Notes under the pieces: generated by a model
Told to the model about the DNA's origin: nothing
The model's database searches: none
The model's input: only the letters and a program-made list of their open reading frames with translations
Origin: Thermoprotei archaeon
Lineage (GTDB): Archaea > Thermoproteota > Thermoprotei > Thermofilales > B15-G2
NCBI GenBank assembly: GCA_003650815.1
Contig: QMSB01000003.1
Span: 1-50,023 of the forward strand
Length of the DNA stretch: 50,023 nt
Direction: 5' to 3'
Shown: piece after piece, positions 42,475 through 50,023 of the stretch
Position numbering within the stretch: the first letter of the stretch is position 1
How the letters are laid out: every line of letters begins with the position of its first letter
Translations under genes and position numbers: made by a program

Positions 42475-43142
42475 AATTCGTACTTTTCTCCAGGCTTCAG
42501 TATTACGACTTTTGTGCCTATACCTTTATCTTCAACAGCTTTCTGGAAATCTTTGGGATCCTTGTCTATAGGTGGGAATGTTCCATAGTGCATTGGTATC
42601 GCTACCTTAGGCTTAATTAGCGTAATGAACTCTGCTGCTTGAAGAGGATCCATTGTATATAGCCCGCCGATAGGCACTAAAGCTATATCTACTGGGTAGA
42701 GATCTGCATATAGTTTAATGTCGTAGAATAGCCCTGTGTCTCCTGCGTGATATATAGTTGCTTCTTTTCCTCTAATTACGTATCCTACTTCTCTACCTCT
42801 TTCTGCTGAGTGAAAAGCTGGTACGAGTATTACTTCTATGTCTTTAATTTTAATACTCCCGCCGATATTCATTCCATAGGCTTTCCGGACTCCCTGATTG
42901 TTCATATAGTTGGCTAGCTCATATATACCCGCAAAGGCCGCACCAGTCTTCCTGGCTATTTTTACAGCATCTCCTAGGTGATCCCCGTGGTCATGCGTTA
43001 CTAAGATTAAATCTGCACGCTTAATCTCTTCTATTTTACACGCTGCCTTGGGATTTCCAGTTATCCAGGGGTCGATTAATATTGTTCTGCCATCTAGAAA
43101 AATCTCAAAAGCTGCGTGTCCGAGCCACTTAACATAGCCCAT
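42471..43142 (-). CDS. UPF0173-family metallo-beta-lactamase-fold hydrolase
   Basis: A 223-residue metal-dependent hydrolase of unknown substrate. Metal motif THDHGDH (His50, His52, Asp54, His55), then AFHSAE and IYHAGDTGLF, IPMHYGTFPP. These are the defining segments of the YtkL-type UPF0173 family. ATG 43142, 13 bp after the NapH-like gene; likely same operon. Confidence 0.9.
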   Translation of the reverse strand: MGYVKWLGHAAFEIFLDGRTILIDPWITGNPKAACKIEEIKRADLILVTHDHGDHLGDAVKIARKTGAAFAGIYELANYMNNQGVRKAYGMNIGGSIKIKDIEVILVPAFHSAERGREVGYVIRGKEATIYHAGDTGLFYDIKLYADLYPVDIALVPIGGLYTMDPLQAAEFITLIKPKVAIPMHYGTFPPIDKDPKDFQKAVEDKGIGTKVVILKPGEKYEF

Positions 43143-43155
43143 TTTTATCCCTTTA

Positions 43156-44058
43156 TTACTTGTTTACCTCCAGTCTTAAAGCTTTCTTCGCACAGACATT
43201 AACACAGCTCATGCATTTGATACATCTCTTCGTGGTTAGCTTGTCGTAAGATGTTATATCAATGTTCATCGGACATTCTATTTCACATAGCCTACAGTTA
43301 ACACATATCTCTGAATTGCGTTTAATTGTAAGTACTGAGACTTTATTAAAATAGCCCATGAGAACTCCTAATGGGCATATCCATCGACAAAAGGGTCTTG
43401 GAGTTATAAGTGATAAGAACAGTATTATAGCCACTATTGCTATTCTTAAAATAGCCCACGGAGTAAGCGTCACTACTCCTGTGTATACAGCTTCGAGAAT
43501 ACGCGACGGCAGTATTATTAGGAGAGTGGCTGAGGGGCAGAAGGAACAGAAGGGGCCTTCATAGAATGTCTCGTCTATTATGTTTCCATAAGTAGGTAGC
43601 TTAAGAAAAATCATTCCCGCAGTACTAAGACCATATAGTACTGTTGTAAGCAGCACTACTAGGAGTACTGCATCTTGTAAGAAAGATACTTCAATAGGTA
43701 TTTTATTTTTCTTTCCCGCAATTCTCCATAAAAATTCTTGAATTAGCCCGAAGGGACATATCCATCCGCAAAAAGCTCTTCCGAGAATGGCTCCTATCAC
43801 TAGGAGAGAGCCTATAACTAAGAGCGGTACTTGCCCTCGGGCTAGCATTCTCTGAAGCGCTCCCATCGCGCAGACTACTGTACTGCTCGGCTTATTGACT
43901 ACTATCATGACACCCATCGAGAAACAATTCAAGACTGGCAGTGAGATACCTGTGACACCTGCTCGAATCCAGGGCTCGAAGAATCTTAAGTTCATTAAAA
44001 TAAAGGAAATTATAGCTAATATTACTCTCAAGTGCATTATTTTTCCGCGTGCTTTCAT
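43156..44058 (-). CDS. NapH/YccM-like membrane ferredoxin
   Basis: A 300-residue integral membrane iron-sulfur protein of the NapH/NosR type. Two CX3CP motifs, CGWICPFGLIQEF and CRWICPLGVLMGYF, mark the NapH family; a CSFCPSATLLI lies between. The C-terminus has two 4Fe-4S ferredoxin motifs (CVNCRLCEIEC and CIKCMSCVNVC). It should move electrons across or at the membrane; no partner dehydrogenase is evident. Likely part of the minus-strand unit 42471-44883. Confidence 0.87.
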   Translation of the reverse strand: MKARGKIMHLRVILAIISFILMNLRFFEPWIRAGVTGISLPVLNCFSMGVMIVVNKPSSTVVCAMGALQRMLARGQVPLLVIGSLLVIGAILGRAFCGWICPFGLIQEFLWRIAGKKNKIPIEVSFLQDAVLLVVLLTTVLYGLSTAGMIFLKLPTYGNIIDETFYEGPFCSFCPSATLLIILPSRILEAVYTGVVTLTPWAILRIAIVAIILFLSLITPRPFCRWICPLGVLMGYFNKVSVLTIKRNSEICVNCRLCEIECPMNIDITSYDKLTTKRCIKCMSCVNVCAKKALRLEVNK

Positions 44059-44073
44059 ATAAGCCCCTGAGAC

Positions 44074-44883
44074 TTAAGGAGTTAAGCCTTTAAGACAGCT
44101 CGAGCACGGAATTTTTATTAGGCTCTGGAGGTAACTCCAGTCGCCGTTTATCATCCCCTGGTATATAAGAACACTTCCTATAAGTAAAAATAGTATAGCG
44201 AAGAAAAACCGCTTTCCAGGTTTTCGTTTTTCTTTCGCTTTTCTTTCAGCTCTCGAGGCGAATCTGTAGCCGCAGCGAGTGCATACTTTGCTGTTGGGTA
44301 GATTTAGGGCACCACACTGAGAACACTTTATAGCGCCTTTACTGATAGCTTTTTCTTCTAATTCCTCAAGTTTCCTTCTTTGCTCCTCTATTATCTCTTC
44401 TAGTTCTCTTCTCTGACTTTCATACGCTTCATCACCTATTATATCTCTTAACTCTTCCAAAGTAATTAAATTATTTTTATTTTTTTCTAGATTTTCTAAT
44501 ATACTATTGTATTCTTTTATTAAGTCTTCTACAGCTGGCTCAGGTTTTGACGCAACCTGTACTATTTCTACCGGAGGCTTTTCTGCAGGCAATTCTTCAG
44601 TTTTCTCGCCAATTAGTTCTTCTAGTGAAACTTCCTCTTTCTCTACTTCTACTTCTGCTGGCACTTCTTCTTGTTCGCTTATCTCTGCGAAAACTTCTTC
44701 GACAGATGAGGGTTTTCTTTCACCTATTGAGACTATTTTCTCTAGATCTTCTAGTGATAGAGATACTATTCTGCCTTGTTCTTCTCTAAGACAAGGCGGC
44801 GAGGAAGGATCTTCGATATTTATACCTAATTTAAGGCACCTGTTATTAGAGAAAAATATACATTCCCTACAGTCCTTCGGCAC
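44074..44883 (-). CDS. Zinc-ribbon protein with cysteine N-terminus and membrane anchor
   Basis: A 269-residue protein. N-terminal Cys module (CRECIFFSNNRCLK...PPC), a long acidic low-complexity middle (about 45-120, EEVSLEELIGEKTEEL), a coiled coil (about 150-180), a zinc ribbon CSQCGALNLPNSKVCTRCG, a basic stretch RKAKEKRKPGKR, and a hydrophobic C-terminus (FFFAILFLLIGSVLIY) as a membrane anchor. The order suggests a membrane-tethered adaptor. Not recognised; possibly linked to the NapH-like gene 15 bp downstream. Confidence 0.72.
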   Translation of the reverse strand: MPKDCRECIFFSNNRCLKLGINIEDPSSPPCLREEQGRIVSLSLEDLEKIVSIGERKPSSVEEVFAEISEQEEVPAEVEVEKEEVSLEELIGEKTEELPAEKPPVEIVQVASKPEPAVEDLIKEYNSILENLEKNKNNLITLEELRDIIGDEAYESQRRELEEIIEEQRRKLEELEEKAISKGAIKCSQCGALNLPNSKVCTRCGYRFASRAERKAKEKRKPGKRFFFAILFLLIGSVLIYQGMINGDWSYLQSLIKIPCSSCLKGLTP

Positions 44884-44943
44884 AGTTATCTCCTAATCAC
44901 TCTCCCATTAGCTTATATATTAAGCTATTTGCTTCTGCTAACA

Positions 44944-45813
44944 TTAAACATACTTTAATAAGATACCCACCACTTCTCGCGAAGTTTTAGCTACTGGGAC
45001 TCCTGCCTTTTCGAAGGCTTTGATTTTGCTTTCAGCTGTACCCATACCCATGCTTATGATAGCTCCAGCGTGACCCATACGTTTTCCTGGAGGAGCTGTT
45101 CTCCCAGCTATGTACGCTATTACAGGTTTCGAGTACCTTTTTTCTTTAATCCATTTGGCTAGTCTTTCCTCCATACTTCCACCTATTTCCCCTATCACGA
45201 CTACAGCTTTTGTTTCTTCGTCTTCCTCAAATAGCTTTAGTACTTCAATGAAGTCTGTTCCTACTATAGGGTCTCCTCCTATGCCAACACACGTGCTTTG
45301 ACCTAGCCCTGCTTTTGAAATTGCGTGGGCTATTTCATAGGTTAGTGTCCCGCTTCTTGATACTATTCCGACTACTCCTTTTTCGAAAATATGGCCAGGC
45401 ATTATTCCGACTTTGGCTACTCCAGGAGATATTATTCCTGGGCAGTTAGGTCCGATTATTCTTGTTCCTTTAAGCCGAGCGTATGTTATGAAACGAAGTT
45501 CGTCATGTATAGGGATGTGTTCTGTTATCACCACTATGAGCTTTATTTCAGCGTCTATTGCTTCGTATACTGCGTCAGCGGCGTAGGGTGCTGGTACAAA
45601 GACTATAGACGTGTTTATAGACGGATTTTCACGTAAAGCTTCTTCGACGCTATTGTATACTTTTACGCCATGTACTTTCTGCCCGCCTTTACCGGGAGTA
45701 ACGCCAGCTAGTATTTTAGTGCCATATTCTAGCATGGCTTTTGTGTGAAAACTACCCTCTCTTCCAGTTATTCCCTGGACGAGAACTCTGGTTTCTTTAT
45801 TTACGAGTATCAT
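44944..45813 (-). CDS. sucD: Succinyl-CoA synthetase (ADP-forming) alpha subunit
   Basis: Alpha subunit of the citric-acid-cycle enzyme that makes ATP from succinyl-CoA. Motifs: [59 protein letters not shown], and [12 protein letters not shown] with the phosphohistidine. The ATG overlaps the beta-subunit stop in ATGA. Confidence 0.96.
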   Translation of the reverse strand: MILVNKETRVLVQGITGREGSFHTKAMLEYGTKILAGVTPGKGGQKVHGVKVYNSVEEALRENPSINTSIVFVPAPYAADAVYEAIDAEIKLIVVITEHIPIHDELRFITYARLKGTRIIGPNCPGIISPGVAKVGIMPGHIFEKGVVGIVSRSGTLTYEIAHAISKAGLGQSTCVGIGGDPIVGTDFIEVLKLFEEDEETKAVVVIGEIGGSMEERLAKWIKEKRYSKPVIAYIAGRTAPPGKRMGHAGAIISMGMGTAESKIKAFEKAGVPVAKTSREVVGILLKYV

Positions 45814-46934
45814 CTTACCACCTTTACAGCAGCCAGAGCGGCTTCTTCCATAGATTCGTAGACATTAATTCCTGCCGACCGTAGTATACGTTTTCCTTCT
45901 TCTTCATTTGTTCCCATCATTCTCACGAAAATAGGTTTTTCTACTGATGCTTCTTTGACTGCAGCCACTATTCCCTTAGCTACTTCATCACATCTTGTGA
46001 TTCCTCCTAAAATGTTTACTAGAATTACTTTAACTCTAGGATGTTGTAAAAGCACCTTTACGGCTTCTTTTACTCTTTCTGCTCTAGCGCCTCCACCTAT
46101 GTCTAAGAAATTTGCTGGTCTTCCTCCGTAGTGAAATACTAGATCCATTGTAGCCATAGTGAGACCCGCGCCATTGCCTATAACTCCTATATCTCCATCA
46201 AGTTCTACGTAGCTGAAGCCTTTTTCTTTGGCTATTTTCTCGTATTCTGTATACTCCTCTTCGGGCTCTTCTATATCAGGGTGCCTGTACTTCGAATTAT
46301 CGTCTATTATCATTCTAGTGTCTAGAGCTATTAAGTCTCCCCGCGTAGTTACTGCTAACGGGTTTATTTCTACTAGTTCACAGTCATATTTTCGCATTAT
46401 TTCATACATCGCCTTGATTATTTTATATAAATCTTTTTTCTGATTACTTGTAAGTGATAGAAAGCTCAGTATTTTCCTTATTTGGTAGTCTAGTAGTCCT
46501 ACTAGAGGATTTATATTTACTCTTAGAAGATCCTCCGGGTGCTTCTTAGCTAGCTCCTCTACATTTACTCCTCCTCTACGTGAAACCAGGAAACAGTATA
46601 CTCTGTTGTCTCTGTCTACAGTAATGCTGAGAAAATACTCTTTTTCAAATTGAACTTTCTCTACTACGAGAACCTTCTTTACAACGCAGCCCTTAATCTT
46701 TTTACCTAATAGATTTCTAGAAATCTTCTCTGCTTCCTCGGGAGTTTCTGCAAAAAGAATCCCACCAGCTTTTCCTCTTCCTGCCACAAGAATCTGTGCC
46801 TTTATTACAACAGGAGATCCTAGTTTTTCTGCTATTCTCCTTACTTCTTGAGGCGATGAGGCGACTTCTCCTTTAGGCACTGGTATGCCGTACTTCATGT
46901 AGATTTCTCTTGCCTGATATTCGTAGAGCTTCAT
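45810..46934 (-). CDS. sucC: Succinyl-CoA synthetase beta subunit
   Basis: Beta subunit, 374 residues. ATP-grasp core: [72 protein letters not shown], and the C-terminal [24 protein letters not shown] precedes the ATG at 46934. Coupled to sucD by a 4-bp overlap. Confidence 0.96.
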   Translation of the reverse strand: MKLYEYQAREIYMKYGIPVPKGEVASSPQEVRRIAEKLGSPVVIKAQILVAGRGKAGGILFAETPEEAEKISRNLLGKKIKGCVVKKVLVVEKVQFEKEYFLSITVDRDNRVYCFLVSRRGGVNVEELAKKHPEDLLRVNINPLVGLLDYQIRKILSFLSLTSNQKKDLYKIIKAMYEIMRKYDCELVEINPLAVTTRGDLIALDTRMIIDDNSKYRHPDIEEPEEEYTEYEKIAKEKGFSYVELDGDIGVIGNGAGLTMATMDLVFHYGGRPANFLDIGGGARAERVKEAVKVLLQHPRVKVILVNILGGITRCDEVAKGIVAAVKEASVEKPIFVRMMGTNEEEGKRILRSAGINVYESMEEAALAAVKVVR

Positions 46935-47015
46935 TATATCACCAAGTGCTCTTGTCTTATAGTGGGGTATGAGATTTAACAGTTTCCTATTTTAGAGACT
47001 TCTGAATAAAATACA

Positions 47016-47813
47016 TTGATAGCCGTGGTTGAGATAAAGCGTTTGTCCACTGGAATACGCGAATTAGATAAAATACTCTGTGGAGGAATACCAGAGGGGT
47101 TCTTCGTTACTCTTACAGGAGAACCAGGCACTGGGAAAACTATAGCCTGTTTACACTTCATCTGGGCGGGATTGACTAATTTAGAGAAATGTATTTATGT
47201 AACAACAGAGGAGAGCAGAGAGAGCATAATTAGGCAAGCTGCTCAATTTGGAATGAATTTTAGGAAAGCTTTAGATAACAATAGATTAATCATAATAGAC
47301 GCTCTTATGAAAGAAAGGAATGATTATTGGAGTTTAAGAGAAGTTACTTTAGAAGAACTTTTAAGAAAAGTTATTGAAGCAAAAAAAGAGCTAGGCTCTC
47401 CGTGTAAAAGGCTAGTAATAGATTCTCTTAGCGCTTTCTGGCTTAAGGCTCCTTCTCTAGCTAGACAAATCAGCTATGATCTCAAAAGAATACTGAATAA
47501 GTGGAGATTTACAATATATGCTACTAGCCAGTATGCTATAACTACTGGTTCTGCATTTGGATGGGGTGCTGAACACATAGCTGACGGGATTATTAGATTT
47601 AAGCGCTCCATCAGAAGGGGGAGGCTCAGGAGATATATTCTCGTCGAGAAAATGAGGCAAACTCCTCATGATCTTAGAGTATATGAGATAGATATTGTGG
47701 ATAAAATTGGGCTCGTGGTGCTGGGTCCTATAGAAGAACGCATAGAAGACCATGTTTTACCGAAAAGAGTTATGGAAAAAATAAGAAGGGTTACTGAGGA
47801 AAGCAGACCTTAG
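47016..47813 (+). CDS. KaiC/Rad55-family ATPase
   Basis: A single-domain RecA-fold ATPase (COG0467), 265 residues. Walker A GEPGTGKT, Walker B RLVIDSLSAFW, and the sensor-like ATSQYAITTGSAFGWGAEHIADGI. The opening STGIRELDKILCGGIPEGF is typical. Archaeal members act in signalling or DNA repair. Start is uncertain (TTG 47016, or GTG 47025). The last 23 bp overlap the convergent glycosylase gene. Confidence 0.88.
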   Translation: MIAVVEIKRLSTGIRELDKILCGGIPEGFFVTLTGEPGTGKTIACLHFIWAGLTNLEKCIYVTTEESRESIIRQAAQFGMNFRKALDNNRLIIIDALMKERNDYWSLREVTLEELLRKVIEAKKELGSPCKRLVIDSLSAFWLKAPSLARQISYDLKRILNKWRFTIYATSQYAITTGSAFGWGAEHIADGIIRFKRSIRRGRLRRYILVEKMRQTPHDLRVYEIDIVDKIGLVVLGPIEERIEDHVLPKRVMEKIRRVTEESRP

Positions 47814-48702
47814 CTTCTAGACACCTGTTTTTCAGAAAGCATATCTTACAGAGTTCGCTCCTACAGTAGATTTTGTCGTGTATATAAAATAGTGTTTGAA
47901 GCCAGCCAGACAGCTTTCCAAAGGTTTGTGAGAAAAGACTTCTTAAACAGTCGCCAGTTAAGGGACATTCTTCGCATGTGTATTTAAGGCAGTACCTTTT
48001 AACTGGTAGTTTACTAAACCTAATTAAGTTAAGCTTCTTCACCATGGATATTAAGTGTTTATCACATGGTACAGCTTCTGTGCATGCTTCAGCAAACAAT
48101 AGATAAGCGTCCGCTATTTTGGGCCCACACCATCTACACTTAAGTATGTTTCTTCTGATCTCCCAAAGATCCGCGCTCTTTCGACTTATATTCAAATCAA
48201 TATAGTCTTTCAATGCTAATGGTAATTGTCTTAATTGAAAACTCGTTCCAATGAGTTTTAAGTTTCCTCGGACTATTTTCCCTAAGTCCCCCTTCGACAT
48301 GAGCCATAGCTTTTTGCACCAATTTACGACATTCTTATGGTAGTCTGTTCTCCTTGAGAGAAATATTGCTATGAAAATGTATTCTTTATCTAAAGGATTT
48401 ACTGAAAGTCCTACATCAGCATAATACTTTGTAAACGCTTTAGCTACCCATAGACTTTCTCCTTTCACTTGTGAAATATATGCGAGGGGATTAAACCATA
48501 GGCCTATAGTATACTTGAGGAGTTCATATGAAAGACTAGTGTAGATTACTCCGTTATCTCTTACTTCAATTAGTTTACCTTCATCTAAGCCGACTAGTTT
48601 AACATATTTATTTTTATCAATCTTCTCATAGAGAGCTAAATTGAATGAAGGATAGAAGGTGCGTTCTAAGTTAAAAGACTTGGAAAACTTTATTTTCCTC
48701 AT
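47791..48702 (-). CDS. HhH-GPD DNA glycosylase with two Cys motifs
   Basis: A 303-residue base-excision repair enzyme. The helix-hairpin-helix segment NILKCRWCGPKIADAYLLFA contains Lys195, and PCDKH contains the conserved Asp214, so a bifunctional glycosylase/lyase is likely. The C-terminus holds a Cys loop C238-X4-C243-X2-C246-X5-C252, then a second with identical spacing at C280, C285, C288, C294. Endonuclease III has a single 4Fe-4S loop of C-X6-C-X2-C-X5-C. The N-terminal 90 residues look like an OGG1-type beta domain. ATG 48702 overlaps the upstream stop (TAATG). Confidence 0.83.
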   Translation of the reverse strand: MRKIKFSKSFNLERTFYPSFNLALYEKIDKNKYVKLVGLDEGKLIEVRDNGVIYTSLSYELLKYTIGLWFNPLAYISQVKGESLWVAKAFTKYYADVGLSVNPLDKEYIFIAIFLSRRTDYHKNVVNWCKKLWLMSKGDLGKIVRGNLKLIGTSFQLRQLPLALKDYIDLNISRKSADLWEIRRNILKCRWCGPKIADAYLLFAEACTEAVPCDKHLISMVKKLNLIRFSKLPVKRYCLKYTCEECPLTGDCLRSLFSQTFGKLSGWLQTLFYIHDKIYCRSELCKICFLKNRCLEAKVCFPQ

Positions 48703-49157
48703 TAGCTGCTGCTAATATGTCTACCTGTAAATTTTTCCTTTATCTCCCTCATTAATTTGTAGAAAAGAGTTACTTCACTGGTAGTTATTATATACTTATT
48801 CTCTCTTATACCAAAGGCTAAGTCTGATATGCTTTCATCCTTATCTATTAAAACTGATACACCTTCGATTTTATAACCTCTATAAAGAACTTTTCTTAAT
48901 TTCGCTAAACATAGTATTTTTCTCGCATACGGCTCCTTTATCTTTGACAAGTAGTCTTCGTATTTTTCTGGACTTTTTCCACTCTTCGCTGTAATGTATT
49001 TAGCAAAAGCTTCTGCATATTCGGAGATATACTCTATAAAATCAATAATGGCATAAGGTCTATCTTGGTCTGATGCTGTAATCACACTTTCATATGCTCT
49101 CTCCACTCGTTTCCACATTCTCTTTAAAGCGTGCCGTAAAGGAGATAATCTATACAT
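48702..49157 (-). CDS. Hypothetical protein coupled to DNA glycosylase
   Basis: A 151-residue protein I do not recognise: helical, with an Arg/Lys-rich N-terminus (LRHALKRMWKRVERAYESV). No catalytic motif or membrane segment. Its TAA overlaps the glycosylase ATG (TAATG), so it is co-translated and may share its role. Confidence 0.68.
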   Translation of the reverse strand: MYRLSPLRHALKRMWKRVERAYESVITASDQDRPYAIIDFIEYISEYAEAFAKYITAKSGKSPEKYEDYLSKIKEPYARKILCLAKLRKVLYRGYKIEGVSVLIDKDESISDLAFGIRENKYIITTSEVTLFYKLMREIKEKFTGRHISSS

Positions 49158-49228
49158 TTTCTCAGTTTAACTTCTCTTAATAAGTAATAAATATTAGCTA
49201 TGAGTTGATTCCTTAAATTTAATTGTTT

Positions 49229-49897
49229 TTAAGTAAAAGATAATATATCTACTGAATATATGCTATTTCTTATAGTTCTCCATGATATTCTAAAGAAATT
49301 GTTATATTCTTTTATTATTTTTTTGTCACCTATGATTTTTCTGGTCAGCGGATCAGAGGGATAGCCTGATCCTATGTTTCCTAGGAATCTTTTAATTGAT
49401 GAAATTAACTGATCTCTCATTACCTTGGCAATTATTGATGCGGCTGCTGTTGCTAGATATTTATCATCTGCTTTATGCTCACATACTAGGGTAATGCTAG
49501 TTACATGGAGTCTCTTAGCGATATTTTTCTTAAAGCTCTCAGCGTTTATTGAAGCAGCATCGATGTAAGCTACGTCTGGCTTAAGTATATTTAGAGCTAA
49601 GGCAAATATTTCAGCTTCTAGTGCTGTTAGGGAACTATTAGCTATATACGCGTCAATTGTAGGTGGATTTAAGATTACTATTAAGGTATTTTTTGCTTTA
49701 TTTAATATCATTTTCGATAATTTTTCTCTCTTTTTAGGCAGTAATTTTTTGGAGTCCTTTACTCCAGCCAATTTCAAGAAATATAATGCTTCTTTTTCAG
49801 TAAAGAGTAAAGCTGCTATTATCATTGGCCCGACGACAGGCCCCCTCCCAGCTTCATCTAAGCCAGCTATCTTCAAATCCTCGCTAATAATGCTCAC
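49229..49897 (-). CDS. rnhB: Ribonuclease HII
   Basis: Cleaves RNA in RNA:DNA hybrids and excises ribonucleotides from DNA. Motifs: GLDEAGRGPVVGPMIIA (catalytic Asp and Glu), AYIDAASINAESF, and CEHKADDKYLATAAASIIAKV. Length (222) fits archaeal RNase HII. The GTG at 49897 overlaps the upstream stop in GTGA. Confidence 0.95.
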   Translation of the reverse strand: MSIISEDLKIAGLDEAGRGPVVGPMIIAALLFTEKEALYFLKLAGVKDSKKLLPKKREKLSKMILNKAKNTLIVILNPPTIDAYIANSSLTALEAEIFALALNILKPDVAYIDAASINAESFKKNIAKRLHVTSITLVCEHKADDKYLATAAASIIAKVMRDQLISSIKRFLGNIGSGYPSDPLTRKIIGDKKIIKEYNNFFRISWRTIRNSIYSVDILSFT

Positions 49898-50023
49898 CTC
49901 TCAGGCACATAAATTATGTAAGCGTCATTAAAAAGACTCTCCATAAGTCCTGTTACTTGAATAGCTAGGTCTATTGGTATTAAACTTAGACTCTTATCAA
50001 TAATTTCTACATTAATATTAAGT
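49894..50023 (-). CDS. C-terminal fragment of an unknown ORF running off the window
   Basis: Open frame entering from the right edge; the last 42 residues end in GLMESLFNDAYIIYVPER and the TGA overlaps the rnhB GTG start. Co-translation with RNase HII is likely. Too little is visible to name it. Confidence 0.6.
   Translation of the reverse strand, partial: LNINVEIIDKSLSLIPIDLAIQVTGLMESLFNDAYIIYVPER

Noticed and set aside
44507-44896. Open frame rich in Ser/Thr antisense to 44074-44883
   Set aside because: It is the mirror of the acidic low-complexity codons of the real gene, with no independent start signal or motif.

Overview
This is a 50 kb stretch of archaeal chromosome, most likely from a thermophilic member of the Thermoproteota (Crenarchaeota). 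The evidence is RadA, PCNA, CDP-archaeol synthase, archaeal-type KptA, Trm14 and Trm5, an aKMT-like lysine methyltransferase, ribose-1,5-bisphosphate isomerase, GTP-dependent dephospho-CoA kinase, tungsten AOR and GAPOR enzymes, C/D box sRNA candidates, TATA boxes about 25 bp ahead of leaderless starts, and many ATGA/TAATG gene overlaps. The genus cannot be told from the sequence. Coding density is very high. I see no tRNA, rRNA, CRISPR array, transposase or phage gene.

Layout. 40-3443 (minus): a tightly coupled operon of a membrane protein, a winged-helix protein, a small unknown, a divergent RadA, a SWIM zinc protein and a C2H2 finger protein. 3530-6780 (plus): tandem eIF2B-fold paralogs (a catalytically dead-looking one and R15P isomerase) that share two blocks of identical DNA, then an RNA m5C methyltransferase. 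6767-20151: mixed housekeeping and RNA/DNA metabolism (KptA, endonuclease IV-like protein, nitroreductase, radical SAM enzymes, TruA, BFN nuclease, PCNA, CarS, DeoC, a macro-domain/aKMT pair, PUA protein, phosphoribosyltransferase). 20147-21327: the only long gene-poor stretch apart from one 192-aa gene; it carries three C/D sRNA candidates and a dense cluster of ATCRGTAAA-type repeats. 21328-23887: a radical SAM enzyme with a helix-hairpin-helix tail, and Trm5. 23921-31229: a redox block with a four-cluster ferredoxin, AOR, GAPOR, and a GlcF/GlcD-like pair. 31419-42266: sugar kinase, Trm14, B3/4 protein, dephospho-CoA kinase, GTPBP1-like GTPase, UPF0179, flavin reductase, RpiA, DUF92 and several unknowns. 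42471-50023: UPF0173 hydrolase, NapH-like membrane ferredoxin, succinyl-CoA synthetase, a KaiC/Rad55-like ATPase, an unusual DNA glycosylase and RNase HII.

How the genes fit together. Sugar-phosphate and nucleotide salvage are served by R15P isomerase, DeoC, RpiA, the phosphoribosyltransferase and the BadF-type kinase. Ferredoxin-linked central metabolism is served by GAPOR, AOR and succinyl-CoA synthetase. A large share of the genes act on RNA (TruA, Trm5, Trm14, the NSUN-type enzyme, KptA, PUA protein, six C/D sRNA candidates) or on DNA replication and repair (RadA, PCNA, RNase HII, two glycosylase/AP-endonuclease candidates).

Most worth a second look: the RadA-SWIM operon, whose RadA lacks the usual polymerisation phenylalanine; the gene-conversion tracts that stop just short of a catalytic codon; the repeat cluster at 21024-21253 with a matching palindrome inside the next gene; a DNA glycosylase with two consecutive CX4CX2CX5C motifs; and the sRNA set, two of whose guides appear to match conserved rRNA segments.
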